NCBI RefSeq assembly: GCF_003605645.1
Contig: NZ_QVMU01000001.1
Coordinates: forward strand, 372,001 to 436,000
From: Vibrio sinensis
Lineage (GTDB): Bacteria > Pseudomonadota > Gammaproteobacteria > Enterobacterales > Vibrionaceae
Length of the DNA: 64,000 bases
Direction: 5' to 3'
Position numbers and translations under genes: made by a program. The notes beneath the pieces were generated by a model that worked only from the letters and a program-made list of their open reading frames with translations, made no database searches and had not been told where the DNA came from. Each line of letters begins with the position of its first letter. The stretch's first letter is position 1. This document shows positions 26,313-35,690 of this stretch, in pieces.

Positions 26313-26831
26313 ATGAGACATCTAGCCACAACGGTTCACCCGGATATTGAACATTTAGACGGTAAATCAGTATTTAAACGTAACGCTGCTCGCGCCATTG
26401 TCGTCAGTGGTGAAGATATTTTGATGCTGTACACTGAACGCTATCAAGACTATACCATTCCAGGTGGTGGCTTAGATGAGGGCGAGGATATCATTGCCGG
26501 AATGGTTCGTGAGCTTGAAGAAGAGACCGGGGCTAAGAATATTCATGGAATTAAGCCATTTGGTATTTTTGAAGAATTTCGTCCTTGGTATAAAGATGAT
26601 GCCGATATAATGCATATGATTTCGTACTGTTATACGTGCAAAGTAGACCGAGAATTAGGGCAAACCGCGTTTGAAGATTATGAAATCAAAAATGGAATGA
26701 AACCAGTGTGGGTTAATATTCACCAAGCGATTGCTCATAATGAAAAGACCATGGCAGAAAGTGACAAGAAAGGCATGAGTATTGAGCGTGAAACGTTCTT
26801 GCTTCATTTGATTGCAAAAGAGATGATCTAA
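26313..26831 (+). CDS. Nudix hydrolase
   Basis: A 172-aa Nudix protein with a complete GX5EX7REUXEEXGU box: G52, E58, R66-E67, E70-E71, G73. These residues bind the divalent metals used to cleave nucleoside diphosphates linked to another moiety. The substrate cannot be told from sequence. The ribosome site is weak, consistent with expression from the upstream acetyltransferase transcript. A terminator follows directly. Confidence 0.9.
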   Translation: MRHLATTVHPDIEHLDGKSVFKRNAARAIVVSGEDILMLYTERYQDYTIPGGGLDEGEDIIAGMVRELEEETGAKNIHGIKPFGIFEEFRPWYKDDADIMHMISYCYTCKVDRELGQTAFEDYEIKNGMKPVWVNIHQAIAHNEKTMAESDKKGMSIERETFLLHLIAKEMI

Positions 26832-26849
26832 ATACAGTGAATCGAAAGG

Positions 26850-26869
26850 GCCCGCCGATGCGGGCTTTT
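26850..26869 (+). terminator. Intrinsic terminator after the Nudix gene
   Basis: GCCCGC-CGAT-GCGGGC followed by TTTTG, the end of the acetyltransferase-Nudix transcription unit. The next ~200 bases contain a TTGTG...TATACT promoter-like pair near 26903-26927 ahead of yejA. Confidence 0.88.
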
Positions 26870-27068
26870 GTTTATTTAATCACCAGATATGGTTTTGTGA
26901 CCTTGTGTAAATGAGATTTCATCTATACTTATCCAAGTAATTGAATTATTAATATTAATTAACGCTTTTGAATAGGATACTCTGTTGAGGTAGCAACAGC
27001 TGATAGCGTAGCGATGAAAATACGTTGTTGACGAAGTAAACATAAAATGGGACTAAAGGGAGTTGTCC

Positions 27069-28886
27069 ATGAAGAAGATACCGCATTTTTTGATTGGTAG
27101 TATGCTGGCGGCATTGAGTTCGACAGCTTGGTCTGAGGTGATTGAATCTACGTCGCTGGCCGGATTTGGTGAAGCAAAGTACGCTCCAGATTTTCGCCAC
27201 TTTGATTATGTGAATCCCGATGCGCCAAAATATGGGAAAATGACCTATGCGCGTGTTGGTACCTATGACAACTTTAATCGCTTTGCCTCCCGTGGTGTTT
27301 CAGCCGCAGGCAGTCTCGAAATGTATGACACCTTAATGTACTCACCAAGTGATGAGGTGGACACCTATTACCCTTTAATTGCTCAACGCGTTCGTTATTC
27401 TGATGATTATACGTGGATGGAAGTGGATATTAATCCAGACGCTCGATTCCATGACGGCACGCCTATTACCGCACACGATGTCGCCTTTAGTTTTGATAAG
27501 TTCATGAAAGAGGGTGTTCCTCAATACCGTGTTTATTACAAAGAAATTAAGTCGGTAACGGCAAAGAGTGATTTGGTGGTCCACATCGAAATGGAGGTGC
27601 CAAATCGAGAAAAACTGTTTAGCTTTGCCCAATCAAGTCGAGTATTACCTAAGCATTTTTGGCAAGACAAAAACTTTTCTGAACCACTTTCAGCTCCTCC
27701 TATCGGCAGTGGTCCCTATTTAGTGAGTGATTTTAAACCCGGGCAAAGTGTTACCTATGTACGGGACGAGAATTACTGGGCTCAGAACCTACCTGTCAAT
27801 GTGGGTCGACACAACTTTGAGCAAATTCAGTATGACTATTACCGTGATGAGACGGTAATGTTAGAAGCATTTAAAGCCGGTGAATTCGATTTTAGAATGG
27901 AGACGTCAGCCAAGTTTTGGGCGAACTCTTACACTGGGGCGAATTTTGATTCTGGTTATATCGTCAAACAAGAAATCCCCAATGAAAGACCTGAGCCAAC
28001 TCAAGCATTCGTATTTAATACTAAAACGGAAGTTTTCGCCGATCCTAAAGTCCGTGAAGCGCTTACCTATGCGATGGACTTTGAGTGGATGAACGATAAT
28101 ATGTTTTACGGTCAGTACAATCGTACCCGTAGTTTTTTTCAAAATACCGAATATGAAGCGAAAGGCTTACCAACTGATGATGAAAAAAACATATTAACCC
28201 CACTAAAAAATCAAATTCCAGAAAGAGTTTGGACCGCTGAATATCACCCACCCGTAACCGATGGTTCTGGCCGTATTCGTAGCCAGATGCGCACCTCTTT
28301 TGCACTCCTTAAAGAAGCTGGGTGGGAACTGAAAAATAAAGTCATGACAAATACCAAAACGGGCAAGCCGTTGGCGTTTGAGTTACTGATTTATAGCCCA
28401 ACCACTGAGCGAATTGCGATTCCATTGCAGAAAAATCTGAAGCGTTTGGGGATTGATATGAAAATCCGCAGCGTAGATACCACTCAATATATTAAACGCT
28501 TACGTGATCGTGATTTCGACATGGTCTCTTCTTCGTATTCGGCTAATGCTTATCCAAGCCCAAATCTACTGATTGTATGGAACTCAAACTATATTGATTC
28601 AACCTACAACACAGCGGGTGTCAGCGACCCTGTCGTTGATAAACTGACGGAAGAAATTGCCAAGAACCAACAACACCCAGATAAGTTGTTGCCACTAGGC
28701 CGAGCGTTAGATCGGGTACTTCAATGGAACTTTTACATTATTCCACAATGGTATGTGGGTAAATATCGAGTAGCAATGTGGGACAAATTTGAGCGTCCGA
28801 CGATCATTCCTAAGTATGACCTTGCGGTCGATACTTGGTGGATCTCAGAAGATAAAGCTCAAAAATTGCCTGAAAAACGCCGTTAA
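27069..28886 (+). CDS. yejA: Periplasmic peptide-binding protein YejA
   Basis: A 605-aa SBP_bac_5-type solute-binding protein. The ATG at 27069 follows AAAGGGAG and opens a signal peptide (MKKIPHFLIGSMLAALSSTAWSE reads as n-, h- and c-regions ending AWS). The mature protein has the family's ARFHDGTPITAHDVAFSFDKF, SPPIGSGPY-like turn (SAPPIGSGPYLV) and the C-terminal DFDMVSSSYSANAYPSP. In E. coli the YejABEF importer takes up peptides, including microcin C. First gene of a four-gene operon. Confidence 0.93.
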   Translation: MKKIPHFLIGSMLAALSSTAWSEVIESTSLAGFGEAKYAPDFRHFDYVNPDAPKYGKMTYARVGTYDNFNRFASRGVSAAGSLEMYDTLMYSPSDEVDTYYPLIAQRVRYSDDYTWMEVDINPDARFHDGTPITAHDVAFSFDKFMKEGVPQYRVYYKEIKSVTAKSDLVVHIEMEVPNREKLFSFAQSSRVLPKHFWQDKNFSEPLSAPPIGSGPYLVSDFKPGQSVTYVRDENYWAQNLPVNVGRHNFEQIQYDYYRDETVMLEAFKAGEFDFRMETSAKFWANSYTGANFDSGYIVKQEIPNERPEPTQAFVFNTKTEVFADPKVREALTYAMDFEWMNDNMFYGQYNRTRSFFQNTEYEAKGLPTDDEKNILTPLKNQIPERVWTAEYHPPVTDGSGRIRSQMRTSFALLKEAGWELKNKVMTNTKTGKPLAFELLIYSPTTERIAIPLQKNLKRLGIDMKIRSVDTTQYIKRLRDRDFDMVSSSYSANAYPSPNLLIVWNSNYIDSTYNTAGVSDPVVDKLTEEIAKNQQHPDKLLPLGRALDRVLQWNFYIIPQWYVGKYRVAMWDKFERPTIIPKYDLAVDTWWISEDKAQKLPEKRR

Positions 28887-28896
28887 AGAGGGATAA

Positions 28897-29985
28897 ATGG
28901 CTGCGTATATATTTCGCCGATTATTGTTGGTGATCCCCACTTTGTGGGCGATCATCACCATAAACTTTTTCATCATCCAAGTCGCTCCAGGCGGGCCTGT
29001 TGAACAGGCTATTGCACAGTTGGAGGGGCACAATGATGGCATTATGGAACGTTTTGCTGGTGGCGGAACGGAAGTCGATTTAGGGGATGGCAAAGATGCG
29101 AGCGCCACGGGTTATAAAGGTTCTCGCGGCCTCGACCCAGAAGTCGTGGAGGAGATCAGGAAGCAATTTGGTTTTGATAAGCCATTGCATGAACGCTACT
29201 TCGACATGCTGAAAAACTACGCCACTTTTAATTTCGGTGAGAGCTTGTTTAAGGGGGGCAACGTCATTGACTTGATTGTCGACCGACTGCCAGTGTCCAT
29301 TTCATTGGGTTTATGGAGCACCTTAATTATTTATATTATCTCAATACCTCTTGGGATAATGAAAGCTATACACCATGGTACGCGCTTTGATATTTGGACC
29401 AGTGCATTGGTGATTGTGGGTTATGCCGTTCCGGGATTCCTATTTGCGATCATTTTGATCATCGTGTTTGCAAGCGGTAACTATTTCAGTTGGTTCCCAC
29501 TGAGAGGGCTCGTTTCATCCAATTTTGACCAGATGACTTGGTATCAACAAATTCTTGATTACTTTTGGCATTTGGCGTTGCCAATCTTTGCGATGGTGAT
29601 TGGTGGGTTCGCAACGTTGAGCATGCTGACCAAAAACTCATTCTTGGATGAAATCAATAAGCAGTATGTGGTGACCGCACGAGCTAAAGGGCTTGATGAG
29701 GGGGGGATTCTTTACAAGCACGTCTTTCGCAATGCAATGTTGATCATCATCGCGGGCTTTCCTAGCGCTTTCATCAGCATCTTTTTCACTGGCTCGATGT
29801 TGATTGAGGTGATGTTCTCACTGGAGGGGATTGGTTTGTTAGGTTTTGAATCTACGATTCAGCGTGATTATCCGGTTGTATTTAGCTCTCTTTATATCAT
29901 GACGCTACTCGGTTTGATTTTAAGTATTGTTTCAGACTTGACCTACATGTGGGTCGATCCCCGAATTGATTTTGAGGCGCGTTGA
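28897..29985 (+). CDS. yejB: Peptide ABC transporter permease YejB
   Basis: A 362-aa inner-membrane permease of the DppB/OppB type. The N-terminal [24 protein letters not shown] is the first helix, followed by a long periplasmic insert (about residues 45-100) typical of YejB. The EAA loop, [23 protein letters not shown], contacts the ATPase. It begins 10 bases after yejA and ends overlapping the yejE start (TGATG). Confidence 0.95.
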   Translation: MAAYIFRRLLLVIPTLWAIITINFFIIQVAPGGPVEQAIAQLEGHNDGIMERFAGGGTEVDLGDGKDASATGYKGSRGLDPEVVEEIRKQFGFDKPLHERYFDMLKNYATFNFGESLFKGGNVIDLIVDRLPVSISLGLWSTLIIYIISIPLGIMKAIHHGTRFDIWTSALVIVGYAVPGFLFAIILIIVFASGNYFSWFPLRGLVSSNFDQMTWYQQILDYFWHLALPIFAMVIGGFATLSMLTKNSFLDEINKQYVVTARAKGLDEGGILYKHVFRNAMLIIIAGFPSAFISIFFTGSMLIEVMFSLEGIGLLGFESTIQRDYPVVFSSLYIMTLLGLILSIVSDLTYMWVDPRIDFEAR

Positions 29986-31025
29986 TGCAAGCGAAAAAGA
30001 AAATAAAAAATCCGCTTAATGAAGCTCGTTGGTTGCGGTTTAAAGCAAACAAACGGGGATTTTGGTCTCTGTGGTTATTTTCGGTTTTATTTGTGTTTAG
30101 TCTGTTTGCGGAATTGATCGCTAATGACAAACCCTTGCTGGTTGAATATCAACATCAGTGGTATGCCCCCATTTTTAATCAATATTCAGAGACTGAATTT
30201 GGCGGTGAATTTGAAACTGAAGCCGATTATACCGACCCGTATGTGATCGAATTAATTGAAGAGAATGGTTTTATTCTATGGCCACTGATTCGTTTTAGTT
30301 ATGACACGATTAACTACAATATTACTGGCTCGGTGCCATCCCCACCGGATAGTGTTAACTGGTTAGGTACAGACGATAAAGGCCGAGATGTGTTAGCTAG
30401 AATAATCTACGGTTTTCGTATTTCAGTCATTTTTGGTTTTGTTTTGACTATTGTTTCTTCAATTGTTGGCGTTGCGGTCGGAGCGAGTCAAGGCTATTAC
30501 GGCGGTTGGTTAGATCTCTTTGGTCAACGTTTTATTGAAGTTTGGTCAGGGATGCCGACGCTGTTCTTATTGATCATTTTATCGAGCTTTGTCGAGCCAA
30601 ATTTTTGGTGGTTACTCGGTATTATGGTGCTCTTTAGTTGGATGAGTTTGGTCGGGGTAGTGCGGGCTGAGTTTTTACGTTGCCGTAACTTTGACTATGT
30701 TCGCGCTGCGCAGGCGATGGGCGTGAGTGATAACCGTATTATGTTAAGGCATATGTTGCCTAATGCGATGGTTGCGTCGTTAACTATGATGCCGTTCATC
30801 TTATCTGGATCGGTTACAACATTGACCTCGCTTGATTTTCTAGGTTTTGGTTTGCCGGCTGGGTCACCGTCTTTAGGTGAGTTATTAGCCCAAGGTAAAG
30901 CGAATCTACAAGCACCTTGGCTTGGTATATCAGCGTTCGTGGTTTTGTCAGTTATGCTGACATTATTGGTTTTCATTGGTGAAGCTGTTCGTGACGCCTT
31001 TGACCCTCATCATCAAGGACGATAA
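29985..31025 (+). CDS. yejE: Peptide ABC transporter permease YejE
   Basis: A 346-aa inner-membrane permease of the DppC/OppC type, with a cytoplasmic N-terminus ([24 protein letters not shown]), a first helix and a ~100-residue periplasmic domain before LGTDDKGRDVLARIIYGFRIS. The EAA loop AAQAMGVSDNRIMLRHMLPNAMV is present. The ATG shares one base with the yejB stop, indicating translational coupling. Confidence 0.95.
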   Translation: MQAKKKIKNPLNEARWLRFKANKRGFWSLWLFSVLFVFSLFAELIANDKPLLVEYQHQWYAPIFNQYSETEFGGEFETEADYTDPYVIELIEENGFILWPLIRFSYDTINYNITGSVPSPPDSVNWLGTDDKGRDVLARIIYGFRISVIFGFVLTIVSSIVGVAVGASQGYYGGWLDLFGQRFIEVWSGMPTLFLLIILSSFVEPNFWWLLGIMVLFSWMSLVGVVRAEFLRCRNFDYVRAAQAMGVSDNRIMLRHMLPNAMVASLTMMPFILSGSVTTLTSLDFLGFGLPAGSPSLGELLAQGKANLQAPWLGISAFVVLSVMLTLLVFIGEAVRDAFDPHHQGR

Positions 31026-31027
31026 TC

Positions 31028-32614
31028 ATGTCAGATACGATTTTAACCATTGATGGCCTATCGGTTGGCTTTGGTCGCGGTAAATCGATTGACCGTGTCA
31101 CGGATAAGGTTTCTCTTAGTGTTCGAAAAGGGGAGACCCTTGCTCTGGTTGGTGAGAGTGGCTCTGGTAAATCCGTAACAGCTAATGCAGTAATGAAGTT
31201 ATTACCAAGAGGTTCTGCTCATTATCTAGAGGGGAAGATCAACTTTGCAGGAACCGATATGCTGAGTTGTTCAGAGCGTCAGTTGCGAGGTATTCGCGGT
31301 GGGCGAATTGGTATGATCTTCCAAGAGCCTATGGTGTCGCTTAACCCATTGCATAAAATTGGCAAACAGTTGGTAGAAACGCTCGCAATCCACCGAGGAT
31401 TAAGGCAAAACAAAGCGGAGCAACTTGCTATTGAGTGGCTTGGTAAAGTGGGTATTCGACACCCTGAAGTGAAAATTTCGGCGTATCCTCACGAATTGTC
31501 TGGTGGTGAACGACAACGCGTGATGATTGCGATGGCGTTGATTAATGAGCCAGAATTATTGATTGCAGATGAACCAACGACGGCATTAGATGTGTCGGTT
31601 CAAGCTCAAATCTTAGATTTGCTCAAAGCACTGCAACAAGAACTCGGTATGGCAATGCTGTTTATTACTCATGATTTAAGTATTGTTAAGCGTATTGCGG
31701 ACAGAGTTGCTGTGATGCAACAAGGACAACTTGTCGAGGTGGATTCGACGGAAGTTATCTTCAATCGTCCCTCACACCCTTACACTCGACAATTGATAGA
31801 TTCTGACCCTAAAGGCTTACCAGTTGTAGTTGATAGCGATGCTCCTAGTTTGTTGACCGTTGAGCAGTTGAAAGTATGGTTTCCCATTACGGGGGGCATA
31901 TTTAAACGAGTCGTTTCTCATGTGAAAGCGGTCACTAATATGGGCTTTACTCTTAAACGAGGCCATTCTATTGGATTGGTTGGCGAGAGTGGTTCAGGTA
32001 AATCAACCACTGGAATGGCGATTTTGAAGTTAGTGAATTCAGAGGGGTCCATTGCTTTTGAGGGAAATGAACTACAAGGTTTAGACCGTAAGGCGCTATT
32101 GCCTTATCGCAGTAAAATGCAGGTTGTTTTCCAAGACCCATTTTCAGCACTAAATCCACGGATGTCGGTTGCACAAGTGATTGGTGAGGGATTACGCGTC
32201 CATTCTCAATTGACTGAAGATGAAATTGATCAGCGTATTGTCGCTGGAATGCGTGAAGTCGATTTAGATCCTGAGACTCGCCATCGTTATCCGAACGAGT
32301 TTTCTGGTGGTCAGCGTCAACGCATTGCCATCGCAAGGGCATTGGTTCTTAAGCCACAGTTTATTTTACTGGATGAACCTACGTCATCCTTAGATAGAAC
32401 AGTACAAGCTCAGATATTGGAGTTACTAAAAGAACTTCAAGCCCGCCACCATCTCACTTATTTGTTTATTAGTCATGATTTAAATGTGGTGCGATCTTTA
32501 TGCCACTATACGATTGTTATGCGCCAAGGTGAAATTGTCGAGCAGGGTGAAACACAAACCTTATTTAATCAACCTAGTCACGAATACACTAAAGAGCTTG
32601 TCGCGCTATCTTGA
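31028..32614 (+). CDS. yejF: Peptide ABC transporter double ATPase YejF
   Basis: A 528-aa fusion of two ABC ATPase domains. The first has Walker A GESGSGKS, the signature LSGGERQRV and Walker B LLIADEPTTALD. The second repeats GESGSGKST, FSGGQRQRI and FILLDEPTSSLD. It energises the YejB/YejE permease pair. It starts three bases after yejE and completes the operon, closed by a terminator at 32645-32674. Confidence 0.96.
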   Translation: MSDTILTIDGLSVGFGRGKSIDRVTDKVSLSVRKGETLALVGESGSGKSVTANAVMKLLPRGSAHYLEGKINFAGTDMLSCSERQLRGIRGGRIGMIFQEPMVSLNPLHKIGKQLVETLAIHRGLRQNKAEQLAIEWLGKVGIRHPEVKISAYPHELSGGERQRVMIAMALINEPELLIADEPTTALDVSVQAQILDLLKALQQELGMAMLFITHDLSIVKRIADRVAVMQQGQLVEVDSTEVIFNRPSHPYTRQLIDSDPKGLPVVVDSDAPSLLTVEQLKVWFPITGGIFKRVVSHVKAVTNMGFTLKRGHSIGLVGESGSGKSTTGMAILKLVNSEGSIAFEGNELQGLDRKALLPYRSKMQVVFQDPFSALNPRMSVAQVIGEGLRVHSQLTEDEIDQRIVAGMREVDLDPETRHRYPNEFSGGQRQRIAIARALVLKPQFILLDEPTSSLDRTVQAQILELLKELQARHHLTYLFISHDLNVVRSLCHYTIVMRQGEIVEQGETQTLFNQPSHEYTKELVALS

Positions 32615-32644
32615 AACTAAAAGCTAATGACTAAGCGAGTGAAG

Positions 32645-32674
32645 AATGGCCGTTTATTTATGGCCATTAATTTT
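32645..32674 (+). terminator. Intrinsic terminator of yejABEF
   Basis: AATGGCC and GGCCATT pair around a ten-base loop and are followed by AATTTTT. It separates the operon from the convergent lipoprotein gene. Confidence 0.75.
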
Positions 32675-32700
32675 TGTAGAATGGCTATTATTTCTCTGGG

Positions 32701-33051
32701 TCATTTACAGCGATAAGCTATTCCTAGCAGACTAAATGACGTTGTGAAATCTTGGGGGGCTATCATATAAACAGTGTCGGCATTAACGCGAGCGGCATTA
32801 TTTTTTAGATCGTTCATTGCGCCTTTCATCATGGTGTCATTGGTGTAAAAAAGGTAGCTGTACCAGTGCCCCTCACTGCCAGTCACCTCACCTAAATAAC
32901 GACAGTCACTTGAATCAAACTGAGGATCTATTCTTATTTCTATAGGCTGGCTTTGATTAGTCGTGACATTGAGTGGTGCAGTACAAGCGGCAAGCAAAGC
33001 ACTTACAATTATCATAAAAAGCGAACGAATGAACATCGTATTCTTTAACAT
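32701..33051 (-). CDS. DUF4156-like lipoprotein
   Basis: A ~116-aa lipoprotein. The signal peptide (MLKNTMFIRSLFMIIVSALL) ends in the lipobox LLAAC, so the cysteine should be lipidated; +2 threonine favours the outer membrane. The mature part (SDCRYLGEVTGSEGHWYS and AMNDLKNNAARVNADTVYMI) fits the DUF4156 pattern. Function unknown. The start is ambiguous: five in-frame ATGs are spaced every fifth codon between 33036 and 33096, several with their own AGGAA site. I chose the one at 33051, with AAGGA five bases upstream. Confidence 0.75.
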   Translation of the reverse strand: MLKNTMFIRSLFMIIVSALLAACTAPLNVTTNQSQPIEIRIDPQFDSSDCRYLGEVTGSEGHWYSYLFYTNDTMMKGAMNDLKNNAARVNADTVYMIAPQDFTTSFSLLGIAYRCK

Positions 33052-33099
33052 GCAGTTCCTTAGCATAGAGTTTCCTTGCATACAGTTCCTAACCATGCA
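33034..33099 (-). repeat. 15-bp tandem repeat of Shine-Dalgarno plus ATG
   Basis: On the minus strand the start region of the lipoprotein gene repeats AGGAACTGTATGC, AAGGAAACTCTATGC and TAAGGAACTGCATGT with a 15-base period. The translated repeats read MVRNC, MQGNS, MLRNC, MLKNT, MFIRS. Each module supplies a ribosome-binding sequence and an in-frame start codon. Copy number change would alter the number of start sites without shifting frame. Confidence 0.75.
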
Positions 33100-33145
33100 G
33101 ACCATTAGGATAATATCCGGTATTGGGTTAAACGTCGACTAGCCA

Positions 33146-33799
33146 TTATTTTAGTGGATTATTGTAGTGGATTTCATGGTTCAATTGCATAAGGTATTCA
33201 CGCATAAAATCCGTACGCTTTGTTGCCTCTACCTTTGCTGATTGCGTATTCATGCGTTCGGCGAGTAAAAACAACTTGGTATAGAAATGATCGATAGTGT
33301 ACTCACCATCATTTGGCGTTCGCTGTTGGCAAAATGGATCCTCGGCGTAATAGAGAGGGCGATCCAGCTTAACGCTTACCTGTAAACAACGCGCGATGCC
33401 AATTGCGCCTAAGGCGTCAAGTCTATCTGCATCTTGAACTATCTTTGCTTCTAGCGTTCTTGGTGTGACATTGGCACTAAAGCTGTGCGCGACAATAGCG
33501 TGATGGATGCCATCATGATATTCACTGGGATAGTTGATCTGTTTAAGAAATTGTATTGCTTTGTCTGCTGCAACCACTGAACTTTGACTTTTATTTGGAT
33601 GATTTTTTTCGAAACTAAAACAGTCATGTAAAAAGGCGGCAGGAATGACGACTTGTGGTAGTGCTTGCTCTTGAACGCATAAGGCTTTTGCACTCGCTAC
33701 AACCCGTAAAACATGATTGATATCATGAGCTAAATCTTGCGTCATCTCAGCATGGATGAAGTCTAAAAACAGTGGTTCAAATTGCGAAAGAGAGTTCAA
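33146..33799 (-). CDS. HD-domain phosphohydrolase (YedJ-like)
   Basis: A 217-aa cytoplasmic HD-superfamily protein. Metal ligands are visible: H25 (with HDINH), H58-D59 in FLHDCFSFE, and D125 in QDADRLDALGAIGIAR. The last motif and the PLYYAEDPFCQ segment are typical of the YedJ-like branch, thought to act on phosphorylated nucleotides. The substrate is not known. It lies 98 bases downstream of the unknown three-gene operon on the same strand and may be co-transcribed with it, though it is a common chromosomal gene. Confidence 0.85.
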   Translation of the reverse strand: MNSLSQFEPLFLDFIHAEMTQDLAHDINHVLRVVASAKALCVQEQALPQVVIPAAFLHDCFSFEKNHPNKSQSSVVAADKAIQFLKQINYPSEYHDGIHHAIVAHSFSANVTPRTLEAKIVQDADRLDALGAIGIARCLQVSVKLDRPLYYAEDPFCQQRTPNDGEYTIDHFYTKLFLLAERMNTQSAKVEATKRTDFMREYLMQLNHEIHYNNPLK

Positions 33800-33897
33800 A
33801 TACCGCTCCTAAAAAGACCTAACTCACTATGACTATTACAGTCAGTAAGCTAGGTATTGTAATTGAGTATAGATATCTCTGGCGAGAGGTAATCGGT

Positions 33898-34065
33898 TTA
33901 TTCCCGTTTAAGGGTGTAAATGAGATAACCGCCAGATAAAACCGTAAAAATGGCAACAATGGTCCATTCATACCAAACGATCGTTTCACCAGTTAGTAGA
34001 CTAAAAATTACTTCTGCCCACATAACAATAAGAACAATAATAGGATAGAGTGCACCCGCTAACAT
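33898..34065 (-). CDS. 55-aa two-helix membrane peptide of the unknown three-gene operon
   Basis: A short gene read from ATG at 34065 to TAA at 33898. It encodes 55 residues with two hydrophobic helices: ALYPIIVLIVMWAEVIFSLL and, after a TGETIVWYEW turn, TIVAIFTVLSGGYLIYTL, ending in the basic KRE. The start codon lies inside the last codons of the 543-aa gene (ATGTTAG overlap), so translation is probably coupled. The size and topology resemble phage holins or small membrane toxins or regulators, but I find no specific match. The coupling and the clean hydrophobic pattern argue that it is a real gene. Confidence 0.7.
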   Translation of the reverse strand: MLAGALYPIIVLIVMWAEVIFSLLTGETIVWYEWTIVAIFTVLSGGYLIYTLKRE

Positions 34066-35690
34066 GGCAACTTAACCTCTGTTAATTGTTTGTTGGTAGC
34101 GAGAGATTGTTTCAATCCGCTATCGAGTTCGTCGCGGATAAACTCGGTTCTCTTTTCACGCATCGCCCCGATGAGATCTGCTTTGTCGATAAGGTATACC
34201 GCAAGGCATGAAACGATAGCAACCAACGCAGAGGAAACAATGCCAGAGGCTAGGTTAGCAATTGGGGTTAAAAAGGGTGTAGCAGTAACGATGAGTTTTT
34301 CAATCACTTCATCGAGTAAGATTCCTCCAGTAATAACTAAGCCTGTACAAAGTATTTTAGATGCTTCATGGGTGGCTTGTTGCGCGCTGATACCAGCAGG
34401 TGGAAATAGAGCAAACTGTATCGCTCGTAGCAGTGATAGCCCACCTTCGCGTAGGCAGGTAACAATTCGTTTTGATGTTGTGGCAAACATATTGATCAGT
34501 ATGGTCGTGATTTCGCTGAGAAATCCAGATACACAACCTACGGCAAACGCTTTCGCTACAGGCTTCCAATCTTCTTTTGCTTTTTGGACGATACGTTTAA
34601 AGCGAATCGTTAATTCTTGGATGAGAGAATCACTTTCCTTGCCATTTTGGTAGCAATCGATGACTTCATCGAAGAGATTGTTAAAAAAGTTACTCAGTAA
34701 TAAGCCAAATGCTGCAGAGAGTCCCATCTTTAAACCGTTTTTTCCCACAGACACTGCGGAGTTCGTCATGAACTCTTTTGACTTATAGTACGCCTTATCA
34801 ACATCACTATTAATGGCTTTACGAGCGTCTTGGTCTAGTTTTTTGAATCGCTCTTCATCGACTGCCTGCTGCTTTTCTACATAATTTTTGGCATTTTTAA
34901 GTTCGTTTTGTTGCTGTTCCGATAGGTTAGATTGAGATTCTAGCTGTTGGATACGTTTCTTTTTACTTTCGATGCGATCAGAGCGTTGACTTAAATATTG
35001 GTCAAGCGTGTCATCAGATTTAGTTTTATTAACTGATGCATTAATGAACTTAAGGTTCTCATCTTTGTTGGCGAGATCGGCTGTATCAATACCAGCAAGG
35101 TTGGCAGCTCGGTCGTTGTGTACTTCGTGAGATGACACTACATGGTCGAGGTTCTTATCGGTTTTACCCTTATCGTTGGTTTTGAATATTGTGCCAGTTG
35201 ACTCGTCGACTAAGCGTCCTTCTTTTACTTGCTTAGCTCCCTCACGTTGGTGGTGGTTATAATTATCGTGTTCATTGTGATAGCGACGATTATCGTAGGC
35301 CTCACGATCTTCATAACGTTGCTGGGCCACCTCAGTGGCGTAGATTTCGTTGCGAACATTATGTGTGGTGTCAACATTGCCGCCCAATTGGTCATGTTCC
35401 GCCAGTTTTCGGCCAATGCCTAGTGGAACGACAGAACTAATGACTTGCTGACGAGCATTTTCAATCAGCGTGTTAAGATTGTTTCGAGCAAATTGTTGCT
35501 CTAGATCGTCAAGTATACGTTCTGCTGCACTTTCATCAGGCGTGGCAAGTTGAAATTCGGGGATCAGAATCGACTGATTTGATGAGTCAACGCTGAGTAA
35601 TTCATCGATATGCTGTTGATCAGTGACAGGGGAAATAAGAGATTTAGCCGCTTGAAGGCGAGCTTGCCTTTCTCGTAATAGCTTGCTCAT
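34059..35690 (-). CDS. Large protein with HNH-like motif, coiled coil and C-terminal membrane segments
   Basis: A 543-aa protein of unknown function. Residues 1-160 are charged and repetitive, with a histidine/asparagine-rich stretch at about 138-149. Residues 165-225 (TGTIFKTNDKG, LDHVVSSHEVHND, then DENLKFINASVNKTKSD) have the order DH, N-L and N-x2-K seen in HNH nucleases; D182, H183, N212 and N221 are the key candidates. Residues 228-300 form a coiled coil (SDRIESKKKRIQQLESQ and on). Residues 315-505 contain several hydrophobic helices (LKMGLSAAFGLLLSNFF, AFAVGCVSGFLSEITTILI, ILCTGLVITGGILLDEV, SGIVSSALVAIVSCLAVYLI). It starts at the stop of the preceding gene (TAATG) and overlaps the 55-aa gene. 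A membrane-linked nuclease effector is one reading; this is inference. Confidence 0.75.
   Translation of the reverse strand: MSKLLRERQARLQAAKSLISPVTDQQHIDELLSVDSSNQSILIPEFQLATPDESAAERILDDLEQQFARNNLNTLIENARQQVISSVVPLGIGRKLAEHDQLGGNVDTTHNVRNEIYATEVAQQRYEDREAYDNRRYHNEHDNYNHHQREGAKQVKEGRLVDESTGTIFKTNDKGKTDKNLDHVVSSHEVHNDRAANLAGIDTADLANKDENLKFINASVNKTKSDDTLDQYLSQRSDRIESKKKRIQQLESQSNLSEQQQNELKNAKNYVEKQQAVDEERFKKLDQDARKAINSDVDKAYYKSKEFMTNSAVSVGKNGLKMGLSAAFGLLLSNFFNNLFDEVIDCYQNGKESDSLIQELTIRFKRIVQKAKEDWKPVAKAFAVGCVSGFLSEITTILINMFATTSKRIVTCLREGGLSLLRAIQFALFPPAGISAQQATHEASKILCTGLVITGGILLDEVIEKLIVTATPFLTPIANLASGIVSSALVAIVSCLAVYLIDKADLIGAMREKRTEFIRDELDSGLKQSLATNKQLTEVKLPC

Noticed and set aside
34090..34653. 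187-codon open frame antisense to the HNH-like gene
   Set aside because: It mirrors the coding gene's codon pattern, has no ribosome site and no protein-like domains; the minus-strand gene has coupled neighbours and a sensible domain order.
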